From Ahaetulla prasina (taxonomy: Eukaryota > Chordata > Lepidosauria > Squamata > Colubridae): DNA of 64,000 nt. Positions 11,820 through 22,864 of the stretch are shown here, one piece after another. Position numbers and translations under genes: made by a program. Every line of letters starts with the position of its first letter. The first letter of the stretch is position 1. The DNA is taken from contig NC_080540.1 of assembly GCF_028640845.1 (NCBI RefSeq), forward strand, positions 234,078,794 to 234,142,793, given 5' to 3'. The notes beneath the pieces are model-generated. The model had not been told where the DNA came from, did no database searches, and was given only the letters and a program-made list of their open reading frames with translations.

Positions 11820-12365
11820 TACTTCTTGTTGTTGTTAGTTGCGAAGTCGTGTCCGACCCATCGCGACCCCATGGACAACATTCCTCCAGGCCTTCCTATC
11901 CTCTACCATCCTCTGGAGTCCATTTAAACTCACACCTACTGCTTTTCCAATCCTGTGGCCATTGCTGAGTTTTCCAAATTTGCTGGCAAATTGAGTGTAG
12001 CACTTTTACTGCGTCGTCTTTTCAGATTTTGAATAGCTCAGCTGGAATACTGTGTCCTCCACTAGCTTTGTTGTTGCTCAGATTTCCTAAGGCCCATTTG
12101 ACTTCACATTCTAGGATGTCTGGCTCAAGGTTAGTGACCACCCCATCATGGTTATCAGGGATGTTAAGCTCATTCTTGTATAGTTCTTCTGTGTAATTTT
12201 GCCACCTCTTCTTAATCTCTTCTACCTCTGTTAGGTCCCTGCCATTTTGATCCTTTATCATGCCCATCTTTGCATGAAACGTTCCCTTCATATCTCCTAT
12301 CATATCATAATTACTAATTAGTAGCAACAGCGTTTTCTGTATCTTGTGACTGCTACCCAATGTCT
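11820..12365 (-). pseudogene. BovB LINE remnant in copy A with internal deletion
   Basis: On the minus strand the 3' end of BovB (GACACGACTTCGCAACTAAC near 11838-11857) is followed, at about 11933-11945, directly by sequence that in copy B lies 1.21 kb further away (TTTCCAATCCTGTGGCC). The reverse transcriptase palm, including YADD, is therefore missing. What remains open is a 112-codon frame (12022-12360) covering GTFHAKMGMIKDQNGRDLTE and LECEVKWALGNLSNNKASGG, the start of the RTE reverse transcriptase region. Non-functional. Confidence 0.9.
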
Positions 12366-13440
12366 GTTTGGATTGTTTAACAGCTTTGTGGTAGTTCCAT
12401 GTTTTGTCTTCTAGTTATGGGTCGTCCTGAGAAAGGGGAGGCAAGAAATGTGGGGAGAATGTTACAACAAATGAACAATGTGGGGGAAATGTTACAACAA
12501 ATGAACAGATAATACCAAGAAATGATGAATATATGAGGAGTAAGAATAAGAAGACACAAAAGATGTACACAGATGATACACTGAATGACTGATTATGTAT
12601 TGTATGTTTGTTTGTCTATAAAATAAAAAAATATTTTTTAAAAAATAGTTACGGGTCTTCCTGGACTATTTCTGGAAATCCATTGTGAAACGTTCTGGAG
12701 GGTCCAGATTCACCAGCTCCAACTTCAAGATTTATAAGAGTTTGGATGTATTTATCATCTATCTACCTCCATGCTTCTTGCTTCTCATTCATACTTTTAC
12801 TGATTGACCAAAGCAAAAATGAGTCCTTTTTCCTTTTTACTATAGTACTTCCATTCGTTAATCCCTAAAAATAAGCTGTAGGTTCAGCAGGAAGAATCAC
12901 CAAACTCCTCTATAAGGGTATATAGGGCTCCATACATCAGCAATGGATTTCCAAAGTACCATGGGTTTCAACATGGACCTGACAACATCAAACATGGATG
13001 CAAAGTATTAGGACAGATATAAACATGAGCCAGCTAATAGAACTGTACCATATGCCAGCTTCACACCAGGACCCAGTTCAATTCTAATTCTTCAATGAAG
13101 TGTTTAATAATTTCTTTCCACCCTATGTATCATCCTAAGATCTTAACAGAGAAACATTTGCAAGGCTAGTGACTCTTAAATCAAAAGTATAGTTTCATGA
13201 TGTTTAGAATTTCTTATCTAAGTCTCCCAGACACTGAACAGAGACCTTTCATGGGGAGGAAGAAAATCACTTAATGAAGAAAAATATGTGTGTAGAAACA
13301 ATATTAAGAATTGTGAAAAAGAATGTTTCATAAAATATTGCTTAATAAGGATTAATGTTCTGATGATTTTTCAAATAGTTTCCAGAATTGGATATATATC
13401 AAAATTCTGGCTGTTGGAGACTTTAACTCTTTTGATAGTT
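12366..13440. other. Unique part of duplication, no gene recognised
   Basis: Contains two close copies of GGGGAAATGTTACAACAAATG-type sequence (about 12452-12505) and a short A/T tract. Present again in copy B at about 17765-18835. No coding signal. Confidence 0.6.

Positions 13441-13488
<48 letters not shown>
13441..13488. repeat. (TG)n microsatellite, copy A
   Basis: Uninterrupted GT/TG dinucleotides. The copy B version at 18838-18892 is slightly longer and has the start GGGTATGTG. Val-Cys-rich frames here are artefacts. Confidence 0.97.
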
Positions 13489-13490
<2 letters not shown>

Positions 13491-14272
13491 AAAAGAAGCT
13501 ATCAATTATTATTTGATAATAACAGAAAACAAAAATGAGAGACAAAGAGAAAGCAGTACCAGGTTACTTCTGAAGCAAGCTTTTGATCTATTTGGTGCTG
13601 CACACTTATGGTAAGAAACCATAACACATAAAGACCTGAAGTTAATATAACTTTGTATGAGATAGTCCAGTGAGATGAAGGTCCAGAGTTGCAATTAATT
13701 TTAATTCTAGGCACTGTGGAATTAATATATTCTGTAGAGTTATTACATTCACCTAAAGATTCAAGATAAAATTTAATGAAGAGTTCTTCCAAACAGCACC
13801 AGACACACAGGCAAACTCAAACCCTCACAGAACTGGAAATTTCACCTAGCAACGTATGTTCACTTGGCCATGTCTTTTTCAAAATTAAATCAGGACAGAA
13901 CTGCAGCTTAAAATAACATTCAAAACAAAATTAGAAAACCTTTTCTTCAGGTGTATGGATGACAAAACTTTTCTTCTCCTGGAATTTCATCCTCAAGTCA
14001 GAGGGGTCTACTTTAGGCTGAACAGTCAAGAAACTTCATGAAGAACTCTATTATCTGTAATAAAGCAAAATACACATATTTCTACTTCTGTGTGAAACCC
14101 TGGAGAGCAACTGAAAGTTAACATCGGATTGGGTGGATTTTTCCAAACTTAATGTACCTCTATTATTACTTTTTAAAAATTATACTAAAATTTCATGATC
14201 GATTAAACATTGTATTTCTTTTTTTATATTTTTTTATTTTTAATATATGTTTTATTGATATATTTTTCTTTA
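13489..14272. other. Rest of copy A, no gene recognised
   Basis: Same sequence as 18893-19675 in copy B with scattered substitutions. The last 80 bases or so are A/T-rich and match the 3' end of an L1-like remnant that continues in copy B's flank. Confidence 0.55.
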
Positions 14273-15481
14273 GGCTCTGCGCATGTCCAAGATGGACGAC
14301 TAACCGGTTCTCGGAGCGGCAAGGCTGCATTCTCTTCGTCCGCAGATGCAGCCTGTGGACGACCTGGGCTGCCTGGGTTTCCTGGCCGGGTGGGAGATCG
14401 TCCCGGCAGCCACGAGAGGGGTTTATCGCCCCTGAGAGCTTCGTGGCTGCCGAGCACCGAGCCAGGAGCCAAATGGCAGCGAAATGACGGCGGCCATCTT
14501 TGTGTGGGGCAGGGCGGCGTTTCGGCCTACCTCGGCCTACCTCGGCCTATCTTGGCCTATTCTCCCGGCTGGCGTTCCGGCCTACATTGGCCTATTCCGG
14601 CCCACTCCCCCGGCAGCCTGCTTTCGAACTTTTTGCTGCGGGGTGGGGGTGGGGGTGGGGTGACTGCAGCGTTGGTAGCGAGGGGTTTTCAGCCCAGTCT
14701 CTACTTTTCGCTGGGAACGGCAGAGATACATCGAGGAGCCCCAGCGAGGTCCGGTGGAGTGGGGATCGTTGTGGGGGGGGCATGGCCGTGGCCGCGACGG
14801 TGATGGCGAGGACGTCCGTTGTGGATTTGGATGGCGTCGGAGCCTTTCCGGTGGTGGAAACGGCAAGAGACTCCTTCCTCCTCGTTCCCCTTCCCTTGGA
14901 CACTTTCTGGACTGGATGGACTGCCTTGGGCCGGGTCGTTCCTGCTGTGATTTGGCGATGGACTATTTATTTCTCCGTGGATATTCCTTTCTCCCCCCCC
15001 CTCCAAACTCAGGACCCCGTTTTGGGGAGTTTAGACTCTGGAGCAAGTCTCCCCCCTTCGGATTTCTGGATTGTGGATAGGGGTAGCTGGGCTACCTATT
15101 AGGAACGTTTTAAGATCACGCGTGGGCTTTGGGTTAGCTTTTTGGCTAGTCCAAATTACGATCAGCCCTATCCTGGGTTCCTCCCCCTTTTCTCCTGCAT
15201 ACCCTTCTTGGGGGTGTATGGTGTTTATGGGGGAGGATGCTGGCACCGACTATTTTATCACCTGGAAAGAGGATTCCGTGAGAGAATGTCCATCGTTTTT
15301 TACCATCTGTGGGTCTTATGTCATCGACCCAAATATGACTGCTTTACCATCTTCTACAGTTGAGAGACATATTGCGCCATTTATGCCTGATTCGAGATAT
15401 GATCTATTCTTCGGTTGAACTCCATCATCTGCGAGGGTCCTCCGCCTCGCAGAAATGGCCCTCTACGTTATCGAGGGCCTA
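14273..15481. other. GC/CpG-rich spacer between the duplicated segments
   Basis: About 1.2 kb with a base composition unlike its neighbours: many CpG dinucleotides, GGCGG and CCCCGG-like blocks, and a tandem stretch of CGGCCTACCT units near 14523-14600. Two motifs resembling YY1 sites occur: CCAAGATGG (14287-14295) and CGGCCATCTT (14491-14500). Frames of 100-200 codons exist on both strands (for example 14500-15102 plus), as expected of stop-poor GC-rich DNA; I recognise no domain in them. It could be the 5' UTR or promoter of a retrotransposon, a displaced CpG-island promoter, or filler captured when the duplication formed. I cannot choose among these from sequence alone. Confidence 0.7.
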
Positions 15482-15718
15482 TCACAAAGGTGTAGTGATT
15501 AAAGTGCTTGTCTGGAAACCAGGAGACTGTGAGTTCTAGTTCTACCTTAGACATGAAAGTCAGCTGGGTGACTTTAGGACAGTCATTCTCAGCTGAACTC
15601 ACCTCACAGGATACTTATGGGAAAAACAGGAGAAGGAAGTAGTATTAGGTATGTTCACTGCCTTGGGTTACTTATAAAAATAATAAAGACAAGATAAACA
15701 ACATCTAATAAAATAAAA
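15482..15718 (+). mobile_element. CORE/MIR-like SINE at the left edge of copy B
   Basis: Same element as in copy A. Here it directly abuts the GC-rich spacer, so its 5' end forms the spacer junction. Confidence 0.7.
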
Positions 15719-15999
15719 TGCAGCTAAGATCTGCGGCTTTCTTGGTGAACCCACAGGATGGGTTCCCACTATATAGGTAGCTTTTGTAGGCAATTCTTAG
15801 TTCTCCTCATCTCTGAATGACTTCTAGAAAACCAATAGATTGCTGTTGAATAAGGGGTAAGAAGTGATATGGGATATAATGAATGGTTGAGATACTGATG
15901 GAGGCAGCAGCAGTAAAAATGACAAATCTTCCTCCTGCATCAAGTGGTGTGTCTTCCTCCTTTAGGCTACCAGATCTGGACTTCAAAAACTCAGAGCAT

Positions 16000-17760
16000 T
16001 ACTTCTTGTTGTTGTTAGTTGCGAAGTCGTGTCCGACCCATCGCGACCCCATGGACAACATTCCTCCAGGCCTTCCTATCCTCTACCATCCTCTGGAGTC
16101 CATTTAAACTCATGCCTACTGCTTCAGTGACTCCATCCAGCCACCTGTCGTCCCCTTCTTCTTTTGCCCTCAATCTTTCCCAGCATTAGGCTCTTCTCCA
16201 GTGAGTCCTTCTTTCTCATTAGGTGGCCAAAGTATTTCAGTTTCATCTTCAGGGTCTGACCTTCTAAAGAGCAGTCAGGGTTGATCTCCTCTAGAACTGA
16301 CTTGTTTGTTCGCCTTCCAGTCCAAGGGACTTGCAGGAGTCTTCTCCAGCACCAGAGTTCAAAGGCCTCAATTTTTGGCGCTCAGCCTTTCTTATGGTCC
16401 AGCCTTCACCGCCATACATTGCAACTGGGAAAACCATAGCTTTGACTATACACACTTTTGTTGGCAGGGTGATGTCTCTGCTTTTTAATACGCTGTCTAG
16501 ATTTGCCATAGCTTTCCTCCCCAGGAGCAAGCGTCTTTTAATTTCTTGGCTGCAGTCCCCATCTGCGGTGATCTTGGAGCTCAGGAAAATAAAATCTGTC
16601 ACTACCTCCATTTCTTCACCATCTATCTGCCAGGAATGGAGAGGGCCGGATGCCATGATTTTAGTTTTCTTAATGTTGAGTTTCAAGCCAACTTTTGCAC
16701 TCTCCTCCTTCAGCCGCATCAAGAGACTCTTTAGTTCCTCTTCGCTTTCTGCCATTAGAGTGGTATCATCTGCATATCTGAGGTTGTTAATATTTCTTCC
16801 GGCAATCTTAATTCCAATTTTTGATTCATCTAGCCCCGCCTTTCTCATGATGTGTTCTGCATATAAGTTAAATAGGCAGGGTGATAGTATACAGCCTTGC
16901 CGGACTCCTTTCCCAATTTTGAACCAATCAGTGGTTCCGTGTCCAGTTCTCACTGTGGCTTCTTGACCCACATACAGGTTTCTCAAGAGACAAATAAGAT
17001 GGTCTGGTACTCCCATCTCTTTAAGAACTTGCCACAATTTGTTGTGATCCACACAATCAAAGGCTTTAGCATAGTCAATGAAGCAGAAGTAGATGTTTTT
17101 CTGGAACTCCCTAGCTTTCTCCATGATCCAGCATATGTTGGCAATTTGATCTCTAATTCCTCTGCCTCTACGAAATCCTGCCTGTACTTCTGGTAGTTCT
17201 CGATCCACATACTGCTGGAGCCTAGCTTGTAGGATTTTAAGCATAACCTTACTAGCATGTGAAATGAGTGCAATGGTGCGATCGTTTGAACATTCTTTGG
17301 CATTGCCTTTCTTTGGAATTGGAATGTAAACTGACCTTTTCCAATCCTGTGGCCACTGTTGAGTTTTCCAAATTTGCTGGCAAATTGGGTGTAGCACTTT
17401 TACTGCGTCGTCTTTTAAGATTTTGAATAGCTCAGCTGGAATACTGTCTCCTCCACTGGCTTTGTTGTTGCTCAGATTTCCTAAGGCCCATTTGACTTCA
17501 CATTCTAGGATGTCTGGCTCAAGGTTAGTGACCACCCCATCGTGGTTATCAGGGATGTTAAGCTCATTCTTGTATAGTACTTCTGTGTAATTTTGCCACC
17601 TCTTCTTAATCTCTTCTGCCTCTGTTAGGTCCCTGCCATTTTGGTCCTTTATCATGCCCATCTTTGCATGAAACGTTCCCTTCATATCTCCTATCATATC
17701 ATAATTACTAATTAGTAGCAACAGCATTTTCTGTATCTTGTGACTGCTACCCAATGTCTG
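16000..17760 (-). mobile_element. BovB (RTE-clade) LINE, 5' truncated, fullest copy
   Basis: Minus-strand non-LTR element. The 3' end lies near 16000-16110, with GACACGACTTCGCAACTAAC typical of BovB 3' UTRs. The coding region runs from 17754 leftwards. The apurinic-type endonuclease that precedes the RT in intact BovB is absent, so the copy is 5' truncated. BovB LINEs are known for horizontal spread among squamates, ruminants and other animals; their tail is recognised in common with the Sauria SINE. Confidence 0.9.
16291..17754 (-). pseudogene. BovB reverse transcriptase (ORF2 fragment)
   Basis: A 487-codon frame encodes most of an RTE-clade reverse transcriptase, the enzyme that copies LINE RNA into DNA at a nicked target. 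Visible landmarks are KASGGDSIPAELFKI (fingers), NDRTIALISHASKVMLKIL, FCFIDYAKAFDCVDHNKLW (motif A), GVRQGCILSPCLFNLY (motif B) and RYADDTTLMAES (motif C). The catalytic YADD is at about residues 327-330, and GLKLNIKKTKIMA follows. All key RT residues I can check are present. The frame leaves the family pattern after AERQK: in the T5 run at 16372-16376 (an A5 run on the coding strand) a one-base change shifts the frame. The family continuation (IEAFELWCWRRLL) is in another frame, leading on to a stop near 16110. The N-terminal endonuclease is missing, so the product cannot drive transposition alone. The methionine at 17754 is simply the first in the open stretch. Confidence 0.9.
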
Positions 17761-17764
17761 TTTG

Positions 17765-18835
17765 GATTGTTTAACAGCTTTGTGGTAGTTCCATGTTTTG
17801 TCTTCTAGTTATGGGTCGTCCTGAGAAAGGGGAGGCAAGAAATGTGGGGAGAATGTTACAACAAATGAACAATGTGGGGGAAATGTTACAACAAATGAAC
17901 AGATAATACCAAGAAATGATGAATATAGGAGGAGTAAGAATAAGAAGACACAAAAGATGTACACAGATGATACACTGAATGACTGATTATGTATTGTATG
18001 TTTGTTTGTCTATAAAATAAAAAAATATTTTTTAAAAAATAGTTATGGGTCTTCCTGGACTATTTCTGGAAATCCATTGTGAAACGTTCTGGAGGGTCCA
18101 GATTCACCAGCTCCAACTTCAAGATTTATAAGAGTTTGGATGTATTTATCATCTATCTACCTCCATGCTTCTTGCTTCTCATTCATACTTTTACTGATTG
18201 ACCAAAGCAAAAATGAGTCCTTTTCCCTTTTTACTATAGTACTTCCATTCATTAATCCCTAAAAATAAGCTGTAGGTTCAGCAGGAAGAATCACCAAACT
18301 CCTCCATAAGGGTATATAGGGCTCCATACATCAGCAATGGATTTCCAAAGTACCATGGGTTTCAACATGGACCTGACAACATCAAACATGGATGCAAAGT
18401 ATTAGGACAGATATAAACATGAGCCAGCTAATAGAACTGTACCATATGCCAGCTTCACACCAGGACCCAGTTCAATTCTAATTCTTCAATGAAGTGTTTA
18501 ATAATTTCTTTCCACCCTATGTATCATCCTAAGATCTTAACAGAGAAACATTTGCAAGGCTAGTGACTCTTAAATCAAAAGTATAGTTTCATGATGTTTA
18601 GAATTTCTTATCTAAGTCTCCCAGACACTGAACAGAGACCTTTCATGGGGAGGAAGAAAATCACTTAATGAAGAAAAATATGTGTGTAGAAACAATATTA
18701 AGAATTGTGAAAAAGAATGTTTCATAAAATATTGCTTAATAAGGATTAATGTTCTGATGATTTTTCAAATAGTTTCCAGAATTGGATATATATCAAAATT
18801 CTGGCTGTTGGAGACTTTAACTCTTTTGATAGTTG
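17765..18835. other. Unique part of duplication (copy B), no gene recognised
   Basis: Matches 12366-13440. No coding signal or named repeat. Confidence 0.6.
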
Positions 18836-18837
18836 GG

Positions 18838-18892
<55 letters not shown>
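18838..18892. repeat. (TG)n microsatellite, copy B
   Basis: Counterpart of 13441-13488, longer by a few units. Confidence 0.97.
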
Positions 18893-19599
18893 TTAAAAGA
18901 AGCTATCAATTATTATTTGGTAATAACAGAAAACAAAAATGAGAGACAAAGAGAAAGCAGTACCTGGTTACTTCTGAAGCAAGCTTTTGATCTATTTGGT
19001 GCTGCACAGTTATGGTAAGAAACCATAACACATAAAGACCTGAAGTTAATATAACTTTGTATGAGATAGTCCAGTGAGATGAAGGTCCAGAGTTGCAATT
19101 AATTTTAATTCTAGGCACTGTGGAATTAATATATTCTGTAGAGTTATTACATTCACCTAAAGATTCAAGATAAAATTTAATGAAGAGTTCTTCCAAACAG
19201 CACCAGACACACAGGCAAACTCAAACCCTCACAGAACTGGAAATTTCACCTAGCAACGTATGTTCACTTGGCCATGTCTTTTTCAAAATTAAATCAGGAC
19301 AGAACTGCAGCTTAAAATAACATTCAAAACAAAATTAGAAAACCTTTTCTTCAGGTGTATGGATGACAAAACTTTTCTTCTCCTGGAATTTCATCCTCAA
19401 GTCAGAGGGGTCTACTTTAGGCTGAACAGTCAAGAAACTTCATGAAGAACTCTATTATCTGTAATAAAGCAAAATACACATATTTCTACTTCTGTGTGAA
19501 ACCCTGGAGAGCAACTGAAAGTTAACATCGGATTGGGTGGATTTTTCCAAACTTAGTGTACCTCTATTATTACTTTTTAAAAATTATACTAAAATTTCA
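18893..19599. other. Rest of copy B before the L1 remnant
   Basis: Near-identical to 13489-14195. No gene recognised. Confidence 0.55.
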
Positions 19600-20275
19600 T
19601 GATCGATTAAACATTGTATTTCTTTTTTTATATTTTTTATTTTTAATATATGTTTTATTGATATATTTTTCTTTAATAAACATAGAAAACAGTATCTATA
19701 TGAACAGAGTGTTATTTGGGTACAATTTGTTTTGAATAGCAAAAAGACAATAAACATAATAGTAGTCACAATATGCATATTGTTAATAATGGTCACATAA
19801 TATTATTGACATTAGCTTATCCATACTAAAAAACTTTTGATATGATTAATCATTCTCTTAATCTTTTTAGTTTCTAACCTCTGTTTCTGTTCGTTAGCCA
19901 TTGGTGAACCAAATCCCATGTTAAGAAATGTTCTGTTTCTTCTTTCTCCTTTTTTTTAATGTCAATCTATCCATCTCTGCAAATTCTAATATATATATAT
20001 ATATTATAACATTTCTATCTGAAGGGATCTCTTCATTTTTCCACTGTTGTACAAAAACAATTCTTGCTGCTGTTAACACATGTAAAATTAGATATGTATT
20101 CCCTTAATTATACAGTTCTGGTAAAATACCCAACAGGAATAATTCTGGTCTAAAGTCAATATGTTGCTTTATGATTTTTTCTAACCATGCATGTATTTTG
20201 GAGCAATATTTTTTGCCTTAGGGCATGTCCATTGTATTGTCTATTTTTTTCAAAGAAGGCTCTTCAACCCAGACT
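19600..20275 (-). mobile_element. L1-like LINE 3' remnant
   Basis: Antisense of about 20075-20230 gives KIHAWLEKIIKQHIDFRPEL and then FLLGILPELYN, followed by stops. This resembles the C-terminal end of squamate L1 ORF2 (tryptophan-rich end plus PELFLLG). The AT-rich sequence to the left would be its 3' UTR. The right edge of the large duplication (19675) lies inside this remnant. Confidence 0.55.
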
Positions 20276-22620
20276 TTCATATGATTAAGTTTCCCTCAAT
20301 CTCTTACTCTTAATTAGTCTTCATGAATATAAACCAGTTAAAGATATTCAAAGACTGATAGTGTTTTGTTTCATTACCCAGAAGGGTGATCTACTTCGAC
20401 AGTCACTTTGATATCACTTTTTGAACTTCTATAGATAGCAAGAGTGGTTCAAGGTTCAAAGATAGGCTACCATTGAGACAAATGTGTGCTTCTTTTGTGC
20501 CTATAGGAAAGGGCATTAAAAAAACTCCCACAGAATAAGCGAAAGAGCATTTGTTCCCTTCTTCACTGCTCTTCAAAGAAAAAGAGGGCAAATTATAATG
20601 CTGAATGAATTTGCTGAGGCTCAAACCTTTATTCAAGAGAAACAAGATGGGTGGCCTCTAGTTATAACTCTACTAAAGCTCTGTCAAGGGAAGCGATCAA
20701 ACAGGCTGCTGCACCAATGTTCAAACAGTTCTTCAAGATTCGTCTTGACAGGAAGAAGGAAACAATATATGGATGGCCTGCAGTGACCCATTCTTGTGAA
20801 ACATTTGCTATGGACCTAAGAATCATGCCTGCTTGCATTGGAGTCTTTTAGGAAAGAAAAAAATGGGCAGGGGGAGGAATGGTCTCTCACCAAAAGCATA
20901 CAAAGCCGAGAACATAGCAAATTCACATGATGTTTGGCAGAAGGCATGGGAATATGAACATATAATTGTGGGAAATCCGAGAAGTGTCTTGAGATAAATC
21001 ACTGTCAAAAAGGATTTTGGGGTTAGCTCTTAATGAGGTATTCACAATCTGAGCTGCAAGTCATGTCAAATTATTACAGATCTGTTGTAAAGACATTGCT
21101 ACTTTTTATGTGTTGGAAAATTGGGAAATTATTAACTATATGACTGGAGTGCCATCATCTAATTATATCCAGCTATATACCTACCAACATGCAGACCTAT
21201 CACATTATCTCCCTTTGAGTCAAGCTGCATTATGTAGCAAGGTGGAAAAAATTGCCCAAGAAGATAGATGAAGAAAAGGAAACTTCACTAAATCTAATTT
21301 TCACTAATAACACTTATGCTTTTCCATACTTCAGTTTCCCTTGAAACCATCACTGTTTCTACCATGTTCAATTAATGCTTCGTAAGACTGACTCTTGTTC
21401 GTTCAACTTCTCATCTCTCTCTTCTTCATGATCTCATCTATTTGAACCAGTCATAACTACTCACTCTTCCACTTCCTCTTGACCTAGTTACTCTTCCATC
21501 ACTCTGATTGTTCAGTTTAATCCTCATTCATTCTCGCCACAGGAGAGTAATTCAGCTGATCATTAATTTTTTTATTCAGTTTATATTCATTCACCATTAA
21601 TTCTATCTTTTTTTTGTTTTACCACATCCACTTCTTAAATAACCCATTCTCCTTCAATTTCATTTACTTTTTATGTTTCTTTTAACATACCCAATTCTCA
21701 GAAGAGGTTACATTCAACCATTTTGCTTCTTTGAGCAAATATTGACTATTTGCGATAGACCATGTTACCAATGACTGTTTGACAGGCACCTGCATACTGA
21801 CATTTTTTTTCTAAGTAAAAAAAAAAAAGTTTACCAAAACACATACATTTCATCCATTTCCTAATATTTAACTTTCAATCGTTCACTCTACTGTCACTTT
21901 CAAACACAACTATCTCTTTTCCTTGGGGTTACAGAGCATACAACCTATCTGTTTTTCTTTCTTTCATTCATTTTATTTGTTCATTCATGCTCTTTACCAT
22001 TTACTCCTCTTAAATTCCAAGCTGCAAGCTTCTCTATGCTACAATGGTCACCAGAGAGACTCATAAGTATTGCCCTAATGGTTTGGATCAATCAACTCTT
22101 TAGTAAGAAAGGGAAGATGTAAATTATGTTTAATTTTAACTGCACGTAAATGAAAATGAAATGGAAATCATGGTTTTTGTCTTGGCATCAACCATTGTTT
22201 TTGGGAATGTAATCATGATATACCACTCCAAGCCAAAGTTCAGCTGCTGCCCAGAAAAAAAAATTGCACGTCATTTTCCTAAAGACTAACAAAGTTATCT
22301 GAACCAAATGCATCACTGAAAATAAAATCTTGCTAGAATGAATCGGAATAAACCATAAAGTACAGCTGTTAACTAGCTAACTAATCATAACAATTTAAAG
22401 TAATTGAATTTGCGGGTGAAATGAATCAAGCATGCTAGAACAGATGTAACTTTAGAGGCTGAATTTTTACCTTCTCTAAAGGACAGGAGGAAAGATTATT
22501 GCCCATTGATAAAAATCAGCCTTCTGAAACTAGGTGCCCTCCAGTTGACTTGGCCTAAGCTTATCTTTAGCCTGGAATTCAGGGGTGTCAAACTGGCAGC
22601 CTGCGGGATGGATGTGTCAT
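20276..22620. other. Unique sequence, pyrimidine-rich in part, no gene recognised
   Basis: 21290-21960 is strongly T/C-rich (TCATTC and TTTCTT words) without a regular unit. Frames at 20598-20851 overlap on both strands and show no domain. Confidence 0.4.
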
Positions 22621-22864
22621 CGCAATAGCAATAGCACTTAGACTTATATACCATTTCACAGTACTTTATGGTCCTCTCTAAACGGTTTACAAAGTCAGCA
22701 TATTGCCCCCAACAATCTGGGTCCTCATTTTACCCACCTCGGAAGGATGGAAGGCTGAGTCAACCTTGAGCCTGGTGAGATTCAATCTGCCAAACTGCTG
22801 GCAGCCAGTGATCAGCAGAAGTAGCCTGCAGTACTGCACTCTAATCATTGCGCCACTGCAGCTC
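22621..22864 (-). mobile_element. tRNA-derived SINE with L2-type body, minus strand
   Basis: On the minus strand, GAGCTGCAGTGGCGCAATG (A-box region) is followed by a promoter-like head. The body GGTTGACTCAGCCTTCCATC then runs through TGAGGACCCAGATTGTTGGG to a tail rich in GCTATTGC. Related copies are at 34815-35052 (minus), 49043-49276 (minus) and 61213-61472 (plus). Sequence between 22865 and 22960 shows no further match. Confidence 0.8.

Larger units (their letters stand above)
11302..14272 (+). repeat. Large direct duplication, copy A
   Basis: From TCACAAAGG at 11302 to TTTCTTTA at 14272 this segment is repeated at 15482-19675. By eye the shared parts differ at roughly one base in a hundred plus microsatellite length. 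Both copies hold the same CORE-SINE, the same BovB 3' end and the same unique sequence with a TG array. The main difference is that copy A lacks about 1.21 kb of BovB. Left flank (11301 and below) and right flank (14273 on) have no counterpart at the other copy, so these are true breakpoints. Confidence 0.95.
15482..19675 (+). repeat. Large direct duplication, copy B (longer)
   Basis: Repeats copy A from TCACAAAGG to TTTCTTTA with the fuller BovB included. It is probably closer to the ancestral form, because its right edge runs without a break into an L1-like remnant (19600-20275), whereas copy A's right edge jumps to the GC-rich spacer. Confidence 0.95.

Noticed and set aside
13288..13614. 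Val-Cys repeat protein
   Set aside because: It is the (TG)n microsatellite; the same occurs at 18682-19018.
14500..15102. 200-codon frame in the GC-rich spacer as a gene
   Set aside because: GC-rich DNA is stop-poor, frames overlap on both strands, and no domain or splice context is visible.
11302..19675. Direct repeats as LTRs of a giant retrotransposon around the GC-rich core
   Set aside because: The repeats contain older SINE, BovB and unique DNA, do not have TG...CA ends, and show no target duplication.
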